This document shows, one piece after another, positions 61,226 through 64,000 of a DNA stretch of 64,000 nucleotides. Position 1 is the stretch's first letter. Each line of letters begins with the position of its first letter. Source of the stretch: Peribacillus kribbensis DSM 17871 (GTDB lineage: Bacteria > Bacillota > Bacilli > Bacillales > DSM-1321); NCBI RefSeq assembly GCF_000430765.1, contig NZ_KE387240.1:1-64000 (forward strand), given 5' to 3'. The position numbers were made by a program, and so were the translations under genes. The notes beneath the pieces were generated by a model. That model did no database searches. It saw only the letters and a list, made by a program, of their open reading frames with translations, and was not told the origin of the DNA.

Positions 61226-63595
61226 ATGGCAGAAGAAACAAAGAATAATCAAAATCAGACAGAAGAATCAAAAAAGAAACAGGACTCAAATAACAGCCAG
61301 ATCATCCGCTCACTAGCAGGGGGCTTAATTGGGGCAGCAGTCGGCTATGCAGCATCTCCTGAGACTGGAAGAAAGCTTAAAGAAGTCTTTGATAGTGAAA
61401 AGCTGTCCAGCAAAGGATCTGACTTAGGACATGCCATGAAAGAAAACTCTAAAAAAGCCTTTGATACAGTGAAAAACTCGGCAACCAAACTTTTCAACAA
61501 AGACAGCGGAAAGTCTAAAAAAGATGCATCTAAAGATGGCGATGCTGAAGCGGAAGCGGACTTTTCAGCAAGTGCATCTGTTGATACAAACAAGGGAGAC
61601 GTTAATAAGCGCCTTGATCGTTTAGAAGAAATGCTTTCAAAACTTCTTGAAGAGAAAATGGGGCAAAAGAAAGACCAATCTTCCGGCGAATCCGCGAAGG
61701 CTGCAGCATCATCAAACAAGGAAAAAAATGAACAAGAAGGCTCTGAGAACCAGGGGAATAACCAATCTCAATCAAAGGAAAAAGACTCTGAATCATTTCT
61801 AAAATCCCCGCTAGGCGCAGGCGAGTCTGAATCAAAGGGGAGCAATCAAACACAGGGAGAATCCGGTGAATCAGAATCAAAATCAGAAGGCCAGTGCAGC
61901 AGTCAGAATTCAAAGTCTCAATCAAATGATTCTGAGGATTCACAGACCCAGCAAGAAGGAAAAGAAAGCGAAGGACCACAACCTGAATCAGAAGACCAAA
62001 ACGGAAGTAAAGGTTCTGAATCCCAATCAGAAGGCCAGGAGGAAAGTGAAGGATCACAGCGTGGATCAGAAGACCACAACGAAAGTAAAGGTTCTGAATC
62101 CCAGGGTCAGGAGGAAAGCGAAGAATCACAGCCTGAATCAGAAAGTCAAAAGGACAGTAAGGGCATAGAAGAGGCTTCCAAGGATAAAGAGGGAAGCAAA
62201 GGAAAAGGTGATCAGTCAGAGGACCAGGAGAGCAGTGAAGATTCAGAGTCAACACAATCACAGCCAAAAGGCCAAAATGAAGGCAAAGCTTCTGATCAAC
62301 AGGCAGGAAATCAAAAATATGAGTCTCTTAAAGAAGAAAATAAAAGTCTTCAGAATCGCTTGGGCAAGATAGAAGAAATGTTAGCAGCGATGCTGGGAAA
62401 AAAGGGGCAGGACGACCAGAAAGAAAACAAGAGTGAGGAAAATTCACAGAGCGGAGAATCAGCAGGGACGGAAAACTCTGAAACGGAAGATGAAGAAGAT
62501 TCCCAGGAAACACAAAAAAAAAATCCCACGGGCGAGGATAAAAGTCTAGAAAGTCGAAATAACGAAGGGTCTGACATTAATAAAGACACCGAAGAAGACA
62601 GTCAAAACAATAAGTCAAATACAAATCGACAAAGTGGAGAAGACAGTGATCAAGAAACAAATTCTGACCTAGAAGATACATGTGAAAATAATAAAGACCA
62701 AAAAGAACAGGAAGACAGTGAAGAGGGCACAGACAACGGCCAGGATGGAAGCCAGTCCAAGCAGGAAAACAAAAAACAGAGTGTGAGTTCACCCGGCGGT
62801 TCAGGAGAAGCCGAAACCGGCATCAGAGTTGAAATCTCCGGAGACAGCGGGCAGAACAGCCAGAACAGCCAGTTTGAAAAGAATACAGGCGAAAGCCAGG
62901 CTGTAAGCGGTGAGGGCCCTAATAAATCAGAAGGTGAGGAAGCCAGCGAAGAGTCTGAAGGCGGTACAGACGGCCAGGAGACTGACGAAGATGTGAAAAA
63001 TGATAATGAAGATCAGGCGGATAATGAAGAAAGCGCTGATGAATCAGAAGGTGAGGAAGCCAGCGAAGAGTCTGAAGGCGGTACAGACGGCCAGGAGACT
63101 GACAAAGATGTAAAAAATGACGAAGAAGACCAGGCGGATGATGAAGAAAGCGCTGATGAATCAGAAGGTGAGGAAGACAGTGAAGAGTCTGAAGGCGGTA
63201 TAGATGGCCAGGAGACTGACAAAGATGTGAAAAATGACGATGAAAATCAGGCGGATAATGAGGAAAGCGCTGATGATTCAGAAGCTAAGAAGGACAACCA
63301 GGAAGAGTCCGAAGATTATAGTAATCAAGGGAATAATGAAGAGGATGAGAATCAAGAAGATGCTGGTCAAGAAAGTAATGCTCAGGGAAAAAATAAAAAC
63401 AAAAATAATAACAATAACAATGTAAATAATCAAAGTAAGTCCAATAAGAAAAAAAATAAATCCGGTAAAAATAAGAACAATGAGAATAAAAATCAATCTG
63501 CCCCAAAAAACTCAGAGAAGGGGGAGGACTACGCAGTGATCTCCGCCGACGAAGAAACCTACCTTCTTCTAAATGGGTTACGAAAGGAGACTTGA
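61226..63595 (+). CDS. Giant acidic repeat GvpT-like protein
   Basis: 789 residues; TTGGAGGGG precedes the ATG. Residues 1-115 are a GvpT domain (RSLAGGLIGAAVGYAASPET; basic helix). A first coiled coil VNKRLDRLEEMLSKLLEEK lies at about 126-144 and a second YESLKEENKSLQNRLGKIEE at about 364-383, the latter almost a copy of the GvpP tail. Nearly everything else is Ser/Glu/Gln/Asp/Asn low complexity: 24-26-residue SE(D)xxxSKGSESQ repeats (about 250-320), three perfect-period 39-residue repeats (568-684), and an Asn/Lys-rich stretch near 725-765. The end (DYAVISADEETYLLLNGLRK) is ordinary. P. megaterium GvpT is much shorter. Confidence 0.9.
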   Translation: MAEETKNNQNQTEESKKKQDSNNSQIIRSLAGGLIGAAVGYAASPETGRKLKEVFDSEKLSSKGSDLGHAMKENSKKAFDTVKNSATKLFNKDSGKSKKDASKDGDAEAEADFSASASVDTNKGDVNKRLDRLEEMLSKLLEEKMGQKKDQSSGESAKAAASSNKEKNEQEGSENQGNNQSQSKEKDSESFLKSPLGAGESESKGSNQTQGESGESESKSEGQCSSQNSKSQSNDSEDSQTQQEGKESEGPQPESEDQNGSKGSESQSEGQEESEGSQRGSEDHNESKGSESQGQEESEESQPESESQKDSKGIEEASKDKEGSKGKGDQSEDQESSEDSESTQSQPKGQNEGKASDQQAGNQKYESLKEENKSLQNRLGKIEEMLAAMLGKKGQDDQKENKSEENSQSGESAGTENSETEDEEDSQETQKKNPTGEDKSLESRNNEGSDINKDTEEDSQNNKSNTNRQSGEDSDQETNSDLEDTCENNKDQKEQEDSEEGTDNGQDGSQSKQENKKQSVSSPGGSGEAETGIRVEISGDSGQNSQNSQFEKNTGESQAVSGEGPNKSEGEEASEESEGGTDGQETDEDVKNDNEDQADNEESADESEGEEASEESEGGTDGQETDKDVKNDEEDQADDEESADESEGEEDSEESEGGIDGQETDKDVKNDDENQADNEESADDSEAKKDNQEESEDYSNQGNNEEDENQEDAGQESNAQGKNKNKNNNNNNVNNQSKSNKKKNKSGKNKNNENKNQSAPKNSEKGEDYAVISADEETYLLLNGLRKET
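61988..62160 (+). repeat. Degenerate 72-78 bp coding repeats in the giant GvpT-like gene
   Basis: TCAGAAGACC-type units begin at 61988, 62066 and about 62138, giving periods of 78 and 72 bp (26 and 24 residues), all in frame. Confidence 0.75.
62927..63277 (+). repeat. Three tandem 117-bp coding repeats
   Basis: TCAGAAGGTGAGGAAG starts units at 62927, 63044 and 63161; a degraded fourth begins at 63278. The period is exactly 117 bp (39 residues) with few differences, so the array is recent and keeps frame. Confidence 0.92.
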
Positions 63596-63597
63596 TG

Positions 63598-63987
63598 ATG
63601 AGCAGTTCACAGGACAACATTCTGGAATTTTTTGTCCAGGCCGCAAATAATCATGATTTTGCCCTGGATATTACATTGAATGTGAAGGGGGCCGTTATTA
63701 CGGGTACAATGGTTTCTGCCAAGGAGTATTTTGATACTCTAAGTGAAACGTTTGAAGATGGAAATGACCTCGCTCAGGCAATCAGCGAGCAGCTGTCACA
63801 GGCTGGCGAATCAGCCCAGAATGGCGATTCCAAGGCTAATTTCATCCACATGAAGGAAGCAAAGGTCTATTGCGGTGACAGCAAGCCGACCCCATCCAAA
63901 GGGAAAATACTCTGGCGGGGAAAGCTATCAGAAATAGACGGCTTCTTTTTAGGGAAAATATATGATAGCAGTGAAAAAGAATCATAG
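63598..63987 (+). CDS. gvpU: Gas vesicle protein GvpU
   Basis: 129 residues from the ATG at 63598 (AAAGGAG 8 nt upstream; ATG at 63595 overlaps the previous stop). LDITLNVKGAVITGTMVSAK (about 21-40), FIHMKEAKVYCGDSKPTPSK and LWRGKLSEIDGFFLGKI match P. megaterium GvpU, reported there as affecting vesicle clustering. Last gene seen; the window ends 13 bp later. Confidence 0.93.
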   Translation: MSSSQDNILEFFVQAANNHDFALDITLNVKGAVITGTMVSAKEYFDTLSETFEDGNDLAQAISEQLSQAGESAQNGDSKANFIHMKEAKVYCGDSKPTPSKGKILWRGKLSEIDGFFLGKIYDSSEKES

Positions 63988-64000
63988 ATTACAAATCAGA

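Noticed and set aside
61602-62267. 221-codon minus-strand frame opposite the giant GvpT-like gene
   Set aside because: A long antisense frame is expected from the biased SE/Q-rich coding repeats; no ribosome site and Leu/Phe-biased composition.
1-64000. CRISPR arrays, insertion sequences, prophage, rRNA or tRNA genes
   Set aside because: No regularly spaced short repeats with unique spacers, no transposase or integrase frame, and no rRNA/tRNA-like sequence were seen; repeats present are palindromic intergenic elements or coding repeats.

Overview
The window is chromosomal DNA from a spore-forming member of the Bacillaceae (Bacillus sensu lato). The gene order accB-accC-yqhY-nusB-folD-xseA-xseB-ispA-dxs-yqxC-ahrC-recN-spoIVB-spo0A, followed by yqiK, yqzF, bkdR, the bkd operon, brxB, artPQR, yqjA, yqjC-D-E, polY1, gndA, zwf, rnz and proI, follows the Bacillus subtilis yqhW-yqjO segment with insertions and losses. 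UUG and GUG starts are common and intrinsic terminators are abundant. No rRNA, tRNA, CRISPR array, transposase or prophage was seen.

Layout. 1-14 kb: acetyl-CoA carboxylase BCCP/BC, folate and isoprenoid housekeeping, exonuclease VII, RecN and SpoIVB. 14-15 kb: spo0A behind an array of 0A boxes. 15-17.3 kb: an M23 peptidase, a GDPD phosphodiesterase and YqzF. 17.5-26.8 kb: BkdR and a sigma-L dependent branched-chain keto acid dehydrogenase operon. 27-32 kb: methylmalonyl-CoA mutase (mutA, mutB) and its GTPase chaperone meaB, absent from B. subtilis. 32-36 kb: palindromic repeats, bacilliredoxin and an arginine-type ABC transporter. 36-45.8 kb: YqjA, an L,D-transpeptidase, the tiny stressosome anchor Prli42, methylmalonyl-CoA epimerase and carboxylase, a tripeptidase, a CheW-like protein, polymerase IV, 6-phosphogluconate dehydrogenase and a YitT protein. 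45.9-54 kb: a penicillin-acylase family protein, an unlisted 56-residue membrane protein, a 196-bp tandem repeat, zwf, rnz, a phosphatase and T-box controlled proI. 54.7 kb to the end: a gas vesicle cluster in the Priestia megaterium order (gvpA-P-Q-B-R-N-F-G-L-S-K-J-T-U), here with two gvpT-like genes.

How the genes work together. Bcd, LpdV, BkdAA, BkdAB and BkdB turn branched-chain amino acids into acyl-CoAs. Valine and isoleucine carbon reaches propionyl-CoA, and YqjD, the epimerase, MutAB and MeaB can carry it to succinyl-CoA. The Ptb-Buk branch that would yield ATP and free acids looks dismantled: ptb is missing and Buk has lost several signature residues. A CcpA-type cre candidate overlaps the mutA start.

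Least ordinary features: the 789-residue, highly acidic, repeat-expanded GvpT-like protein; a Bacillaceae intergenic repeat lodged inside the gvp operon; a hairpin that appears to bring a distant Shine-Dalgarno up to the mutA start codon; the degenerate Buk; and several families of palindromic intergenic repeats. Comparisons with named homologues come from memory of those families; no database search was run.
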